Assembly (NCBI RefSeq): GCF_029522115.1
Contig: NZ_JAKWFK010000005.1
Location: 124,001 to 188,000, forward strand
DNA from: Trinickia sp. Y13
Lineage (GTDB): Bacteria > Pseudomonadota > Gammaproteobacteria > Burkholderiales > Burkholderiaceae
Reading direction: 5' to 3'
DNA: 64,000 bases
The translations under genes and the position numbers were made by a program. Positions 46,176-55,900 of the stretch are shown here, one piece after another. The notes below the pieces were generated by a model that had not been told where the DNA came from, made no database searches, and was given only the letters and a program-made list of their open reading frames with translations. The stretch's first letter is position 1. Every line of letters starts with the position of its first letter.

Positions 46176-46790
46176 ATGTCGCTCATCGTCGCAGGCCGCT
46201 TCACCACGTTCGCCGCTGCGGAGGCGGCCGCGAATCGCCTCTTCGCAGCGGGGTTCGTGCAAGAGGATGTCACGCTGTTCTTCGTCAATCCGCGCGGCCA
46301 GCACGCGCGCTATCCGATCGGCGGCGACCACTACGCCGATCCTCAGGCGTCGAGCGCGGCGAAGGGGGCAGGAAAAGGCGGGGCCATCGGTGCCGTGATC
46401 GGCGCCGTGATAGGCGTTGCGTTGTTCAGCGCATTTTCCTCGCCGTTTCTGATACTCGTCGTGGCCGCCGGGGTCGGCGCGTACTTGGGTTCGTTGATCG
46501 GTGCGATGTCGCATACGCGCGGCGGCGGCAAACTGCCCGAGCATCGAGTCATGCATGAAGCGCGCGATTCGGGGGTGCTCGTTGCCGTGCACGTGTCGCC
46601 CGATAACCAGCAGGAAGCGGCGCGGGTATTGCGCGAAGCGGGCAGCCTCGAAGTGGAGCGCGCGCACGGACGCTGGCAGCACGGCCGCTGGGCCGATTTC
46701 GATCCGACCAAAGACGTCGAGCCGATCGACGGCGCGACCGGTGCGCGCCCTCCTTCCGCAACGGGCACGCAGGCGCCCGCGCATCATTAG
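46176..46790 (+). CDS. glycine-zipper membrane-associated protein of unknown function
   Basis: 204 residues. An N-terminal alpha/beta segment (IVAGRFTTFAAAEAAANRLF) resembles heat-induced YlzD/general-stress modules; then a Gly/Ala zipper with two hydrophobic helices (GAIGAVIGAVIGVALFSAF, LVVAAGVGAYLGSLIGAM) and a soluble C-terminus (VLVAVHVSPDNQQEAARVLR). AGGAGGACG precedes the ATG. It belongs to the stress cluster with DUF1488. Confidence 0.75.
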   Translation: MSLIVAGRFTTFAAAEAAANRLFAAGFVQEDVTLFFVNPRGQHARYPIGGDHYADPQASSAAKGAGKGGAIGAVIGAVIGVALFSAFSSPFLILVVAAGVGAYLGSLIGAMSHTRGGGKLPEHRVMHEARDSGVLVAVHVSPDNQQEAARVLREAGSLEVERAHGRWQHGRWADFDPTKDVEPIDGATGARPPSATGTQAPAHH

Positions 46791-47059
46791 TAGGAAGCGA
46801 TCCGACGGCTTCGTCCTCGACCGCGATCGCCCGATAGGCTATCGCGGTTTTTTCAATGCCTTCGGCTGCAGCGACTCGAAGCCCGCTTGGGTCGGCCAAT
46901 GCGGCGCATCGCACTGCCGCGCGCCTCACTCGATGGGCATAGTCATTGCAGTATCAGATCGAGCGTTGACTTGAACAACCACAACGCTGAGTGCCTGCCG
47001 CGGTAAGCCAGCGCGGCGGCGACGCCTGCCGGCGCGCCGGCTTTCATCAGGAGGACGCC

Positions 47060-47218
47060 ATGCTTCGATACGCAGTCGTATTCTTCATTATCGCGATCAT
47101 CGCGGCTATCTTCGGTTTCACCGGCATTGCGGCCGGCGCCGCAGAAATCGCGAAAATTTTGTTCTTCATCTTCCTCGTCATCTTCCTGGCGACGCTGCTG
47201 ATCGGTGTGCTCAGGTGA
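47060..47218 (+). CDS. DUF1328 small membrane protein
   Basis: 52 residues, two transmembrane helices with the family motif [23 protein letters not shown]1328 (YtjA-like) proteins are general-stress membrane peptides. A perfect CAGGAGGA ribosome site lies before the ATG. The 269 bases upstream (46791-47059) show no other gene. Confidence 0.92.
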   Translation: MLRYAVVFFIIAIIAAIFGFTGIAAGAAEIAKILFFIFLVIFLATLLIGVLR

Positions 47219-47363
47219 CGCTGCGAGGAACGTAATCGTTGCTGCGGTGGCAGGGATTACGAGCGCATTGCAAGGAATGCACAACGCTCGTCCCGCCAAC
47301 CCAAGCGCGGCCGGCGCCCGCTCCGCCATCGGCAGCGGAGCCGGCCGCTCAAGGAGAGTCGCC

Positions 47364-48182
47364 ATGTCACGCGTGATTTGGAAAGGGGCGATCAGTTTCG
47401 GTCTCGTCAACGTGCCGGTGCAGTTGCATCCGGCCACGCGCGCCGAGCGCACGAGCTTCAATCTGCTCGACAAAGACACGGCCGATCCGATCGGCTATAA
47501 GCAGATCAATAAGCGGACCGGCAAGGAAGTGCGCCGCGAAAACATCGTGCGTGGCTACGAATACGAGAAGAACAACTACGTCATCCTCACCGACGACGAG
47601 ATTCGAGCGGCGAGCCCCGAGTCTACGCAGACGGTGGATATCTTGGCGTTCGTCGAGGCTTACGCGGTCTCCTTCCTCTATCTCGACACGCCCTACTATC
47701 TCGTGCCCGAGCGGCAAGGCAAGAAAGCCTATGCGCTGTTGCGCGAGGCGCTCGCCCAATCGGGCAAGATCGGTATCGCCAACGTCGTGCTGCACAACAA
47801 ACAGCATCTCGCAGCGCTGATCCCGGCCGGACCGGTACTGGCGCTGAACACCTTGCGCTGGGGCGGCGAGGTGCTCGACGCGGGCGATCTTTCATTGCCG
47901 CCGGCCGATGCGAAATCCGCAGGCGTCAGTCCGCGCGAATTGGAGATGGCCAAGAAGTTGATCGAGGACATGACCGAGGAGTGGGAGCCGATGCGGTACC
48001 ACGACACGTTTCGCGACGATATCCTCGCGCTCGTCGATCGGAAAGTGCGCGAAGGCAAGACGCACGAGATCAGCGAAGGCGGGCGAGCGCCGGCGCGCAC
48101 GCGCGCGACGGCCGACGTCGTCGATTTGTCGGAACTGCTCAAGCGTAGCCTCGGCAGAGGCAAGGGCAAGCATGCCGCATGA
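47364..48182 (+). CDS. ku: non-homologous end-joining protein Ku
   Basis: 272 residues of bacterial Ku: MSRVIWKGAISFGLVNVPVQ, then NIVRGYEYEKNNYVILTDDE and ETVDILAFVEAYAV-like strand (here TQTVDILAFVEAYAVSFLYL). It forms a homodimeric ring that binds DNA ends and recruits LigD. The C-terminus ends in a basic tail (KRSLGRGKGKHAA). AAGGAGAG precedes the ATG at 47364. LigD follows after 50 bases, so the two are an operon. Confidence 0.95.
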   Translation: MSRVIWKGAISFGLVNVPVQLHPATRAERTSFNLLDKDTADPIGYKQINKRTGKEVRRENIVRGYEYEKNNYVILTDDEIRAASPESTQTVDILAFVEAYAVSFLYLDTPYYLVPERQGKKAYALLREALAQSGKIGIANVVLHNKQHLAALIPAGPVLALNTLRWGGEVLDAGDLSLPPADAKSAGVSPRELEMAKKLIEDMTEEWEPMRYHDTFRDDILALVDRKVREGKTHEISEGGRAPARTRATADVVDLSELLKRSLGRGKGKHAA

Positions 48183-48232
48183 GATGCCGCCCGCCCGCGG
48201 CTGGTCATGCGCAACGAGGCGAGTGAAACAGC

Positions 48233-51067
48233 ATGGCGGACAAACTCGAAACTTATCGCAAGAAACGCCGCTTCGCGGACACGCCCGAACCGTCGGGCGC
48301 CGAGCGCGCACGTCGCGCGCAGAAGGCGGCGAGCCGTAGCGCAGGTCCGGCGCTGTCGTACTTGATTCAGGAACACCACGCGCGGCGCCTGCACTACGAC
48401 TTCAGACTCGAACTCGATGGGACGCTCAAGTCGTGGGCGGTGCCCAAGGGGCCGTGCCTCGACCCGTCGGTCAAACGGCTCGCGGTTCACGTCGAGGATC
48501 ACCCCGTCGAATATGGAACATTCGAGGGTGAGATTCCGCCCGGCAACTACGGCGCCGGAACGGTGATCGTATGGGATCGCGGCACGTGGGAGCCGGCCGG
48601 CGGCGTGGAGCAAGCCCGCAAAGCCTACGCGGCCGGCAAGCTCAAGTTCACGCTGCACGGAAAGAAGCTGCACGGCGGATGGGCGCTCGTGCGCAGCGGC
48701 ATGCGCGGCAGCGGCGACAAAGAACAATGGCTGTTAATCAAGGAACGCGACGACGAAGCGCGGCCCGAGAGCGAGTTCGACGTGATTGCCGAGCGGCCTG
48801 GCAGTGCGCTGTCGGACGGAGACTGCCCGGCGCGCAAGCCGCCCAAAACGGGCAAGCGCGCCGCGAATGGCGCCGCGGCCAAAGGATCGAGAAAGCGCGA
48901 GCTACCCGTACGCGCACATGCCGCCCATGCGGGGCATTCGGGCTCCGGCCACCCGGACATCGTCGCCACGCGCACGACGCAATCGCTGCGCGAGCTTGCC
49001 GTGTCGCCATCGATCGAAGGCGCGGTCAAGGCGCGCTTGCCCGAGTCGCTCAAGCCGCAATTGGCGACGCTGGTCGAGGATGTGCCGAGCGGCGACGATT
49101 GGTCGTACGAGATCAAGTTCGACGGCTATCGCGCGCTGATTCGCATCGACCACGGCGAGGCGAAGCCGGTGCGCGTGTTGACGCGCAGCGGTCTCGATTG
49201 GACTGCCAAGTTCAAACGGCAAGCTCAGGCGCTGGCGGCGCTCGATGTCGAAACGGCTTGGATTGACGGCGAAGCGGTGGTCCTGGACGAAAACGGCGTG
49301 CCGAGTTTTCAAGCGCTGCAGAATGCGTTCGATGCGAATCGCCCGCAAGAGATCGTCTTCTTCGTATTCGATTTGCCCTATTTGAACGGCTACGACTTGC
49401 GCGGCGTGCCGCTCGTTCAGCGCAGAGCGTTGTTGCGGGCATTGCTGGCCGATTTCGACGACGATACCGTGCGCTTTTCCGAAGACTTCGCGCTCGACGC
49501 GCATGACCTGCTGCATAGCGCGTGCGAAATGGCGCTGGAAGGAATCGTCGGCAAACGGCGCGACAGCCGCTATACGTCGACGCGCAGCGGCGCGTGGATC
49601 AAGCTGCGTTGCCGTCGCCGGCAAGAGTTCGTGATCGGCGGTTATTCGGAACCGGCGGGCAGCCGCAGCGGCTTTGGCGCGCTACTCCTCGGCCTCTTCG
49701 ATGCCCGCGGCAAGCTGCATTACGCCGGGCGTGTGGGGACCGGCTTCGATGCGGCGGCATTGCGCGCCATCAAACGGGAGCTCGATGCGTTAGAGACCGA
49801 GCGATCGCCGTTCGCGGAGCCTCCCAGCGAACGCAGCCGGACGAAGGTTCATTGGGTGCGTCCCGAACTCGTCGCCGAATGCAATTTTTCCGAGTGGACG
49901 AGCGAGCGCATCGTGCGGCAGGCTTCGTTCATCAGCCTGCGCCGCGACAAGCCTGCGCGCGAGATCGTTCAAGAAGCGCCGCATCGGGCAGATGAGGTTC
50001 GAACCGAGGCGCCGACGGCGGGGCCTTCTGGGCAGGACGCAGATGACTCAGACAAGCGCGGACGGACGAAAAAATCCACTGCGAGTAAAAAGGCGGACAA
50101 GGTCGCGAATGACGAAGAGAATCGAAAAACAGTAAGAGGACTGAAGCAAGTGCGCGAACCAATCAAAGAGGGCGATACGGTCGCGGGCGTTCGAATCTCG
50201 CATCCCTCACGGATGATCGATTCCTCGATCGGCTTTGCCAAACAAGACCTGGTGCGCTACTTCGAGCGCATCGCGCCTTGGCTTTTGCCGCATGTGAAGG
50301 GACGGCCCATCGCGCTCGTGAGGGCGCCCGACGGCATCGACGGGGAGCTGTTCTTTCAGAAGCACAGCTCGCGCTTGTCGATTCCCCATATCACGCAACA
50401 CGAAGGGCTCGATCCGGGCCATCCGCCGTTGCTCACGATCGAGAGCGAGCAAGCGCTCGTGGGCGCCGCTCAAATGGGAACCGTCGAGCTTCATACGTGG
50501 AACGCGCTGGCAACGAACATCGAAAAGCCCGACCGGATCGTGTTCGATCTCGACCCCGATCCGTCGCTGGGCTGGGAGCGGATGATCGAAGCGGCGCAGC
50601 TGACGCGCGATCTGCTGACGGAACTCGGCTTGCAATCGTGGTGCAAGACGAGCGGGGGCAAGGGCTTGCATGTGGTGGTGCCGCTCGCGCGCCATGCTGA
50701 ATGGGACGACGTCAAGGCGTTCGCTCAAGCGGCCGCGCAGCACATGGCCGCGACGCTGCCCGACCGCTTCAGCGCGAAGATGGGCGCGCAAAACCGCCGT
50801 GGCCGAATCTTCGTCGATTACTTGCGCAACAACCGCGGGTCCAGCACCGTAGCGGCGTTCTCTCCGAGGGCGCGGCCGGGCATGGGGGTGTCGGTTCCGC
50901 TCGCGTGGGACGAACTGGCCGATACGACGGGCGGGGCGCAATGGACCGTCGAAAACGTCTATGAGCGGCTTCGATCGCAGGGTGCGGATCCATGGGCCGA
51001 CTATGCGGGAGCGAAGCAGCGCATTACGAAAGGCATGCGCGAGAGCCTGGGGTTGAACGGTTCTTGA
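48233..51067 (+). CDS. ligD: multidomain ATP-dependent DNA ligase LigD
   Basis: 944 residues in the order phosphoesterase, ligase, polymerase. Residues ~40-185: 3'-phosphoesterase with EHHARRLHYDFRLELDG and HVEDHPVEYGTFEGEIPPG. Residues ~265-575: ligase with adenylated K295 in YEIKFDGYRA and downstream motifs EGIVGKRRDS and GAWIKLRCR. A charged linker (~580-640) precedes the primase-polymerase at ~650-930, with catalytic D772/D774 in VFDLDPDPSLGW and a zinc-like or phosphate loop. It repairs double-strand breaks with Ku, typically in stationary phase. Domain order is as in Pseudomonas-type LigD. Confidence 0.95.
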   Translation: MADKLETYRKKRRFADTPEPSGAERARRAQKAASRSAGPALSYLIQEHHARRLHYDFRLELDGTLKSWAVPKGPCLDPSVKRLAVHVEDHPVEYGTFEGEIPPGNYGAGTVIVWDRGTWEPAGGVEQARKAYAAGKLKFTLHGKKLHGGWALVRSGMRGSGDKEQWLLIKERDDEARPESEFDVIAERPGSALSDGDCPARKPPKTGKRAANGAAAKGSRKRELPVRAHAAHAGHSGSGHPDIVATRTTQSLRELAVSPSIEGAVKARLPESLKPQLATLVEDVPSGDDWSYEIKFDGYRALIRIDHGEAKPVRVLTRSGLDWTAKFKRQAQALAALDVETAWIDGEAVVLDENGVPSFQALQNAFDANRPQEIVFFVFDLPYLNGYDLRGVPLVQRRALLRALLADFDDDTVRFSEDFALDAHDLLHSACEMALEGIVGKRRDSRYTSTRSGAWIKLRCRRRQEFVIGGYSEPAGSRSGFGALLLGLFDARGKLHYAGRVGTGFDAAALRAIKRELDALETERSPFAEPPSERSRTKVHWVRPELVAECNFSEWTSERIVRQASFISLRRDKPAREIVQEAPHRADEVRTEAPTAGPSGQDADDSDKRGRTKKSTASKKADKVANDEENRKTVRGLKQVREPIKEGDTVAGVRISHPSRMIDSSIGFAKQDLVRYFERIAPWLLPHVKGRPIALVRAPDGIDGELFFQKHSSRLSIPHITQHEGLDPGHPPLLTIESEQALVGAAQMGTVELHTWNALATNIEKPDRIVFDLDPDPSLGWERMIEAAQLTRDLLTELGLQSWCKTSGGKGLHVVVPLARHAEWDDVKAFAQAAAQHMAATLPDRFSAKMGAQNRRGRIFVDYLRNNRGSSTVAAFSPRARPGMGVSVPLAWDELADTTGGAQWTVENVYERLRSQGADPWADYAGAKQRITKGMRESLGLNGS

Positions 51068-51145
51068 CGGCTGCCGTAAACGCTGCCTCGGGCGCGCTTT
51101 TTGCGCCGCATAGAGTCTGGCAAACATACTCTATCGGAGGCACAG

Positions 51146-52939
51146 ATGGCGCAAACGGTAGGCGATTTCATCGTCGAAAGGTTGCATCAATGGGGCGTGC
51201 GGCGCATGTTCGGCTACCCCGGCGACGGCATCAACGGCTTGTTCGGCGCGCTGCGGCGCGCGGACGGCAAGATCGAGTTCGTGCAGGCCCGCCATGAGGA
51301 AATGGCCGCGTTCATGGCGAGCGCGCATGCGAAGTTCACGGGCGAACTGGGTGTGTGCATCGCGACCTCGGGCCCCGGCGCCGCGCACCTCGTCACGGGC
51401 CTTTACGACGCCAGGCTCGACCACATGCCCGTGCTGGCCATCTGCGGACAACAAGCGCGTGCTGCGTTGGGCTCGCATTATCAGCAGGAGGTCGATCTCG
51501 CCTCGCTGCTCAAAGACGTGGCCGGATCGTATGTGCAGCAGGCGAGTGTCCCCGCACAGGTGCGGCACATGGTCGATCGCGCCGTGCGCATCGCGCTCTC
51601 GCAGCGCCGCGTGACGGCCATCATTCTGCCCAACGACTTGCAAGAACTCGATTATTCCCCGCCGCCGCGCAAGCACGGCACGGTGCATTCCGGCGTCGGC
51701 TACTCGCGGCCGCGGATCATGCCCGAGCCTGCCGATCTCGCACGTGCGGCCGAAGTGCTCAACGCCGGCAGCCGCGTGGCGATGCTGGTGGGCGCTGGGG
51801 CTTTGCATGCCACCGACGAAGTAATCGCCGTGGCCGAGCGATTGAAAGCGGGGGTGGCGAAGGCGCTGTTGGGCAAGGCCGTGGTGCCGGATGAATACCC
51901 GTGGGTGACGGGTTCGATCGGTTTGCTCGGTACCAAGCCGAGCTGGGAGTTGATGACCCATTGCGATACGTTCTTGATGATCGGCTCGGGTTTTCCATAT
52001 TCGGAATTCTTGCCGAAAGAGGGCGACGCGCGCGGCGTGCAAATCGACATCGGCGCCGACATGCTGAGCCTGCGCTATCCGATGGAAGTCAATCTCGTGG
52101 GCGATAGCGCGGAGACGCTGCGCGGCCTGTTGCCGCTGCTCGATCAAAAGACCGACGACGCGTGGCGCAAGCGCATCGAAGGATGGACCTCGGAATGGTG
52201 GGAGACGCTCGATAAGCGCGCCATGGAATCGGCCAAGCACGGCGTCAATCCGCAGCGAATCTTCACCGAACTTTCGCCGAAGTTGCCGAGCGACGTGATC
52301 TTGACGAGCGACTCCGGTTCGTGCGCGAACTGGTATGCGCGCGATCTGAAGATGCGGCGCGGCATGATGTGCTCGCTTTCGGGCGGGCTCGCTTCGATGG
52401 GCGCCGCCGTGCCCTATGCGATCGCAGCGAAGTTCGCGCATTCGGATCGCCCCGTGATTGCAATGGTGGGCGACGGCGCGATGCAGATGAGCAACATGGC
52501 CGAGCTGATCACCGTGGCGAAGTACTGGCAGCAATGGAAGGACGGCCGCTGGATCTGCATGGTGATGAACAACGAGGACCTGAACCAAGTGACGTGGGAG
52601 CAGCGCGTCATGGAGGGCGATCCAAAGTTCGAGGCGTCGCAGGAATTGCCGAACGTCCCGTTTCATCGCTTCGCGGAATTGATCGGACTGAAGGGGATCT
52701 ACGTCGATACGCCCGAAGCGATCGGCCCGGCATGGGACGAGGCGTTAGCGGCGGGCCGGCCCGTCGTGCTCGAAATCAAGACCGATCCTGAAGTGCCGCC
52801 CCTGCCGCCGCATGTGACGCTCGTGCAGGCCCGCAAGTTCGCGCGCACGTTGATGGAGGGCGATCCCGAAGAGGGCAGCGTCATCGTCAACACGGCCAAG
52901 CAGGTCATGGCGTCGGTATTGCCGGGGAAGAAGGATTAG
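51146..52939 (+). CDS. pyruvate-oxidase-like ThDP-dependent enzyme
   Basis: 597 residues with the three domains of the acetolactate synthase/pyruvate oxidase family. The N-terminal domain has RMFGYPGDGINGLFGALRRA and the activating glutamate in ARHEEMAAFMASAHAKF. The C-terminal domain carries the ThDP signature MVGDGAMQMSNMAELITVAK with NNEDLNQ. FAD-binding residues in the middle domain could not be confirmed. It may act as PoxB-like pyruvate dehydrogenase or another 2-keto acid decarboxylase. CGGAGGCA precedes the ATG at 51146. It follows LigD by 78 bases. Confidence 0.87.
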   Translation: MAQTVGDFIVERLHQWGVRRMFGYPGDGINGLFGALRRADGKIEFVQARHEEMAAFMASAHAKFTGELGVCIATSGPGAAHLVTGLYDARLDHMPVLAICGQQARAALGSHYQQEVDLASLLKDVAGSYVQQASVPAQVRHMVDRAVRIALSQRRVTAIILPNDLQELDYSPPPRKHGTVHSGVGYSRPRIMPEPADLARAAEVLNAGSRVAMLVGAGALHATDEVIAVAERLKAGVAKALLGKAVVPDEYPWVTGSIGLLGTKPSWELMTHCDTFLMIGSGFPYSEFLPKEGDARGVQIDIGADMLSLRYPMEVNLVGDSAETLRGLLPLLDQKTDDAWRKRIEGWTSEWWETLDKRAMESAKHGVNPQRIFTELSPKLPSDVILTSDSGSCANWYARDLKMRRGMMCSLSGGLASMGAAVPYAIAAKFAHSDRPVIAMVGDGAMQMSNMAELITVAKYWQQWKDGRWICMVMNNEDLNQVTWEQRVMEGDPKFEASQELPNVPFHRFAELIGLKGIYVDTPEAIGPAWDEALAAGRPVVLEIKTDPEVPPLPPHVTLVQARKFARTLMEGDPEEGSVIVNTAKQVMASVLPGKKD

Positions 52940-52961
52940 TCGATCGGTCCGATACGCGATT

Positions 52962-55900
52962 TCAAAACGCGACCATGAGTCTGGCTTGTGCGCCATAGTC
53001 GGTCGCATGGTGCGCATATTGTCCCGAGTAGCCGATGCTCAAGGTCACCGCCCGGCTCAATGCCACATCGACGCCCGCATCGACGCTCGCCGCATCGCGG
53101 GCGATCGGCACGCCTGCGATGGTGAAGGCGCTGCCGCCCGGGAAGGTGAACGATGACAGCGGCCTCGTATCTCCAGCGGCATGACGCCAGCCGAGGGTGG
53201 CATGAACGCTCGTCTTCCAACCGTGGACCACGTAGGCTTTCTCGCCCCGCACGCCGATCGTCGAAAACGTGACGTTGCTCGTGCTCGCGGGGCTCGTCAA
53301 CGCAGCGGCGCCGCCCGTGCCGGTTTCGGTGAAGCCGTTCGTATGCAAGTTGATCGTTGCGAGGTCGATGAAGGGTTCTAGCGTGAGCGCGGGGAAGACG
53401 AGACGGTACGCGACTTCACCGAACCCTTGCACGGTCTGCCCGCCGTAGTGCGAGCTCAGATCGGCGGCAAACCCCGGGAAGGCGATCGAGCGATGCGTAT
53501 CGATGTCGTGCCAGGTATAGCCCAAGCCGAAGCGCAAGCCGAGCGGGCCCCATTGCGAGCCGGCGTAGAGCGCCAAATCGCCATTCACGATCGAGCCCGA
53601 TGCATTGCGAGCGTCGACATTGAAGCGCGAGTCGCTTGCGCCTGCCATTGCGCCGATGCGCCAGTTCTGCATCACCGGGACGTCGGCGCCGATGAACAGC
53701 CCGCCGCCGGAGCGGCTGTAGGTCGCTGCGTTGCCGTCGCCGTCCCACTGGTTCCAGCCACCGACGCCTTGCGCCCAGAAGGCGACGCGTTGGGCGCCGG
53801 CTGTAAGCGGCAGGAAGCCATCGTCGGTGGAGGCAACTTGAGTCGCCACGGCGGCGTCGACGTCGTCGAAGGATGCGCGCATCCGTGCGACGGCGGCCTC
53901 GCGCGGGATGCGGCTGTCGTTGATCATCGCGCTCTTATGCGACGCATACGTGTCGCCCGAAAGCGCATCGAGCGCGCGGCGCGCGGTGGCGTCGTCGGGC
54001 GCGGCCGCCAGCGCGTCGTAAAGCGCATTGCCTTGGCGCAAGCTTTCCACGCCGTCGCCGGTGGCGCATTCGTTCGGCGTGAGCGCGACGCTGCAGAAAG
54101 ATGCGTTGTTGCGCGCCGAGGCGATGTAGACGTGTGTGGGGTCGTAGGCCAGCGAGAGGTCGACGAAGGGCAGGTTCTGCGTGAGCGCATCGAAGCTGCC
54201 GGCAACCCCGCCGTTGGCCGAGACGATCGTCCATTGGCCGCCGGGCGTGTAGACGCCCCCGGCTTTGACGGTCTGCACCGTGCCGCCTTTGATCGTGACT
54301 TTGCCGCTGCCGGCGATCAGATCGCCGGTTTGATCGGGGGCGATATCGACGGCATAGGTCGAGCCTGCATCGAAGGTCAAGTCCCCGTTCACGTGCAGCG
54401 TGCCCGGCGAGTGGCCCGGGGCCATCACGCCCCCCGCCGCAACCGTGGTCGTGCCCACGGCGCCCGTGCCGGCCAGCGTGCCGCCTGCCAGCACCGACAG
54501 GGTTCCGCCGAGCGTGCCATCGACCGCCAGGGTGCCGTTCGATACGGTTGTCGCGCCGGTGAATGCGGAAGAATCGCCGGTCAGGTCGGTGAGGCCCGAG
54601 CCGATTTGCTTCACGTTGCCGTTGCCGCTGATTTTGCCGTCGAAGACCACGGCGTCCGAGCGATTGAAGGTCAGCGTGCCGTTATCGACGACGTCGCCGG
54701 CGATCGAGCCCGAGGCGCCGCCATCGCCCAACTGCAGCGTGCCGGCCGAGATCGTGGTGCCGCCTTGATAACTGCTGTCCGCGGTCAGCACGACGGTGCC
54801 GGTGCCGGCCTGCGTCACGCTGCCGCTGCCGCTGATTGCGCCGGCCAGCGTCCACACGTCGGAGCGATCGAGAACGAGTCGTGCGTCGTCGTCGATATCT
54901 CCCTCGATCGAGCCCGACGTCCCGCCGTCGCCCAATTGCAGCGTTCCCGCCGAGATCGCGGTGCCGCCCGCGTACGTACCGTTTCCGCTGAGCGTGAGCG
55001 TGCCGCTGCCGCTCTTGAGCAATCCGCCCGCGCCGCCGATGGCGCCTGCGAGCGCGAGGTCGGCATCCGTCTTCATTTCGCCGCTGGCGGCCCCGAGCGT
55101 CACGTTGCGTGCCGAGCTGAACTTCACGGTGGTCTTGAGCGTGCCGCCATCGAGCGTGAGCGCACCGGAGCTTGCGCCCAGATTCGCGTCCGACCCAACC
55201 GACAGCGTGCCGCCTTCAACGAAAGTGCCGCCCGTATAGGTGTTGGCGCCCGATAAGACGAGCGTGCCGTTATCGGTCTTCTCCAATCCGCCCGAGCCCG
55301 TGAGTGGCGCGGCGATCGTCGCTGTGATGCCGCGGCTGAAGGCGCCGCCTCCGGTGCCGACGCGAATGATCGTCTGCGGGTTGGCGAGTGTGATCGCACC
55401 GCCGTCGATCTGGTAGCCGTCCGTGGCGAACTGCATGCCCGCGACGGAGACGGCGCCAGCGGTGTCGTCGACCGTGACGGTCCCCGCTTGCCCGGCGAAA
55501 ATCGCAAACTGGCCTGCCTGCCAGGGCGCATTGAGCGCACCGCTCGCGTTCGTCCAATTGTCGTTGGCGGTGTTCCAGACGCCGCTGCCGCCATCCACTG
55601 CGCCGTTGTTGTGGTTCGCGGCGTTGCCGCCGTCCCAGAAGTCGACGGCAGCGCCGCCGGTGTTCACGAGATTGACCTCGTGCGCGATGGACGTTTGCAC
55701 GGACAAGTCGCTCGCACCGATGCCGGCGGGCACGCGGTTGACCTGCAGGCCGTTGTCGGTCAGATTGCCCGTATAGTCGAACAAGCGATAAAGCCCCGGG
55801 CCGAAGCCGCCGAGGTCGGTCACATTGAGTGCGCCCGCGAGCGTGAGATTGCCCGCCACATTGAACAACCCCGCCGATCCGTCCGGCGCGCCGAGCGAGG

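Noticed and set aside
46940-46990. fourth FNR-type box (TTGACTTGAACAA) before DUF1328
   Set aside because: The right half-site does not fit ATCAA or GTCAA, and spacing to the gene is poor.
51110-51134. 7-bp inverted repeat ATAGAGT/ACTCTAT before the ThDP enzyme
   Set aside because: Short, with no T-run and no known operator match; could be chance.
53427-55256. 609-codon open frame on the plus strand inside the autotransporter
   Set aside because: Antisense shadow of the repetitive passenger; no recognisable domain, and the opposite strand has a clear signal peptide-passenger-barrel layout.
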